Source: Bordetella parapertussis
GTDB taxonomy: Bacteria > Pseudomonadota > Gammaproteobacteria > Burkholderiales > Burkholderiaceae_C
Assembly (NCBI GenBank): GCA_945907335.1
Contig: CAMDSU010000105.1
Location: 1-6,369 of the forward strand
Direction: 5' to 3'
DNA: 6,369 bases
In this document: positions 5,609-6,369 of the stretch, piece after piece
Position numbering within the stretch: the stretch's first letter is position 1
Layout: each line of letters opens with the position of its first letter
Program-made: the position numbers and the translations under genes
Notes under the pieces: generated by a model
What the model was told of the DNA's origin: nothing
Databases searched by the model: none
Seen by the model: the letters and a program-made list of their open reading frames with translations, nothing else

Positions 5609-6369
5609 ATGGCTACTTTCCCCATCAAAATCAACCGCCGCTCCGCCAACATCACCGAAGGCAAGTCTCGCGCGCCCAACCGCTCCATGTATTACGGCAT
5701 GGGCTACCAAGAGACCGATTTCGCCAAGCCCATGGTCGGTGTGGCCAACGGACATTCCACCATCACGCCTTGCAACAGCGGCTTGCAAAAACTGGCTGAC
5801 GCAGCGGTGGCTGGCATTGAAGAAGCCGGAGGTAATGCGCAAATCTTCGGTACGCCTACTATTTCGGATGGCATGTCCATGGGCACTGAAGGCATGAAAT
5901 ATTCGCTCACCAGCCGCGAAGTCATTTCTGATTGCATTGAAACCTGTGTCGGTGGTCAATGGATGGACGGCGTGCTGGTGGTTGGCGGTTGCGACAAAAA
6001 CATGCCCGGCGGCATGATGGGCATGTTGCGCGCCAATGTGCCCGCCATTTATGTGTATGGCGGCACCATTCTTCCCGGCAGTTACAAAGGCAAAGACTTG
6101 AATATCGTCAGCGTGTTCGAAGCCGTCGGTGAAAACGCCGCAGGTAAATTGAGCGACGCAGATTTGCGTGAAATTGAAATGCGCGCCATTCCCGGCACTG
6201 GCAGCTGCGGCGGCATGTACACCGCCAACACCATGTCGTCTTCTTTTGAGGCGCTGGGCATGTCACTCCCCTACTCGTCGACCATGGCGAACCCGCATGA
6301 CGAAACGCAAAACTCCGCCAAGGAAGCTGCCAAAGTTTTGATCGAAGCCATCAAGAAAGATTTGAAGCC
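5609..6369 (+). CDS. ilvD: Dihydroxy-acid dehydratase, N-terminal 253 codons (runs off the right edge)
   Basis: IlvD dehydrates 2,3-dihydroxy-isovalerate and 2,3-dihydroxy-3-methylvalerate to the 2-oxo acids, the penultimate step to valine and isoleucine, using an iron-sulfur cluster and Mg2+ in the cytoplasm. The frame is open from the ATG at 5609 to the window end. The protein begins [20 protein letters not shown] and keeps the family landmarks: [12 protein letters not shown] with Cys55, [18 protein letters not shown] with Asp87, [14 protein letters not shown] with Cys128, Asp129 and Lys130, and [17 protein letters not shown] with Cys200. Cys55, Cys128 and Cys200 match in position and spacing the three cluster cysteines of the [2Fe-2S] enzymes (61, 129 and 202 in the M. 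tuberculosis protein). Asp87, Asp129 and Lys130 match the Mg2+-site residues. That points to the oxygen-stable [2Fe-2S] type, not the E. coli [4Fe-4S] type, which is an inference from pattern. Full-length IlvD is about 560-620 residues, so under half is present. A sugar-acid dehydratase of the same superfamily is less likely given these motifs. Confidence 0.96.
   Translation, partial: MATFPIKINRRSANITEGKSRAPNRSMYYGMGYQETDFAKPMVGVANGHSTITPCNSGLQKLADAAVAGIEEAGGNAQIFGTPTISDGMSMGTEGMKYSLTSREVISDCIETCVGGQWMDGVLVVGGCDKNMPGGMMGMLRANVPAIYVYGGTILPGSYKGKDLNIVSVFEAVGENAAGKLSDADLREIEMRAIPGTGSCGGMYTANTMSSSFEALGMSLPYSSTMANPHDETQNSAKEAAKVLIEAIKKDLK

Noticed and set aside
5471..5959. Minus-strand open frame of 162 codons spanning the lgt start, the intergenic region and the ilvD start
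   Set aside because: It overlaps two well-supported genes and the product resembles no family; it is a shadow of ilvD.
1..6369. A novel defence, mobile or biosynthetic system
   Set aside because: All six genes belong to familiar families with intact motifs; there are no transposase, integrase, toxin-antitoxin, CRISPR or direct-repeat array signals on either strand.

Overview
The window looks like a stretch of ordinary chromosome from a betaproteobacterium, most likely order Burkholderiales. This rests on the protein sequences (EtfB, MscS, MltB, MatB, Lgt and IlvD all read like Burkholderiales versions) and on lgt lying divergent to ilvD, an arrangement I associate with that group. G+C is moderate, about half by eye. 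I cannot name a genus. There is no tRNA, rRNA, insertion sequence, phage gene or CRISPR array, and no gene-free stretch longer than about 160 bases.

Layout, left to right. The first 141 codons of etfB (electron transfer flavoprotein, beta subunit) run on the minus strand off the left edge. A 159-base intergenic region follows; it is dense in symmetrical sequence and holds a plausible etfB promoter whose -10 end overlaps a perfect 14-base palindrome. Next is a complete mscS-family channel gene (minus). Only 67 bases separate it from a divergent mltB-type lytic transglycosylase gene (plus). That gene converges, with a 10-base gap, on an acyl-CoA synthetase gene of the malonyl-CoA synthetase (MatB) type (minus). 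The matB gene lies 16 bases downstream of lgt (prolipoprotein diacylglyceryl transferase, minus), so the two are probably cotranscribed. After 115 bases, ilvD (dihydroxy-acid dehydratase) starts on the plus strand and runs off the right edge with its first 253 codons present.

Functionally the window mixes envelope genes (mscS, mltB, lgt) with central and acyl-CoA metabolism (etfB, matB, ilvD). No gene set forms an obvious new system. The most noteworthy signals are small: the palindromic operator candidate and the alternating hexamer repeats in front of etfB, the unresolved start and lysine-rich linker of MltB, and a lone matB behind lgt.
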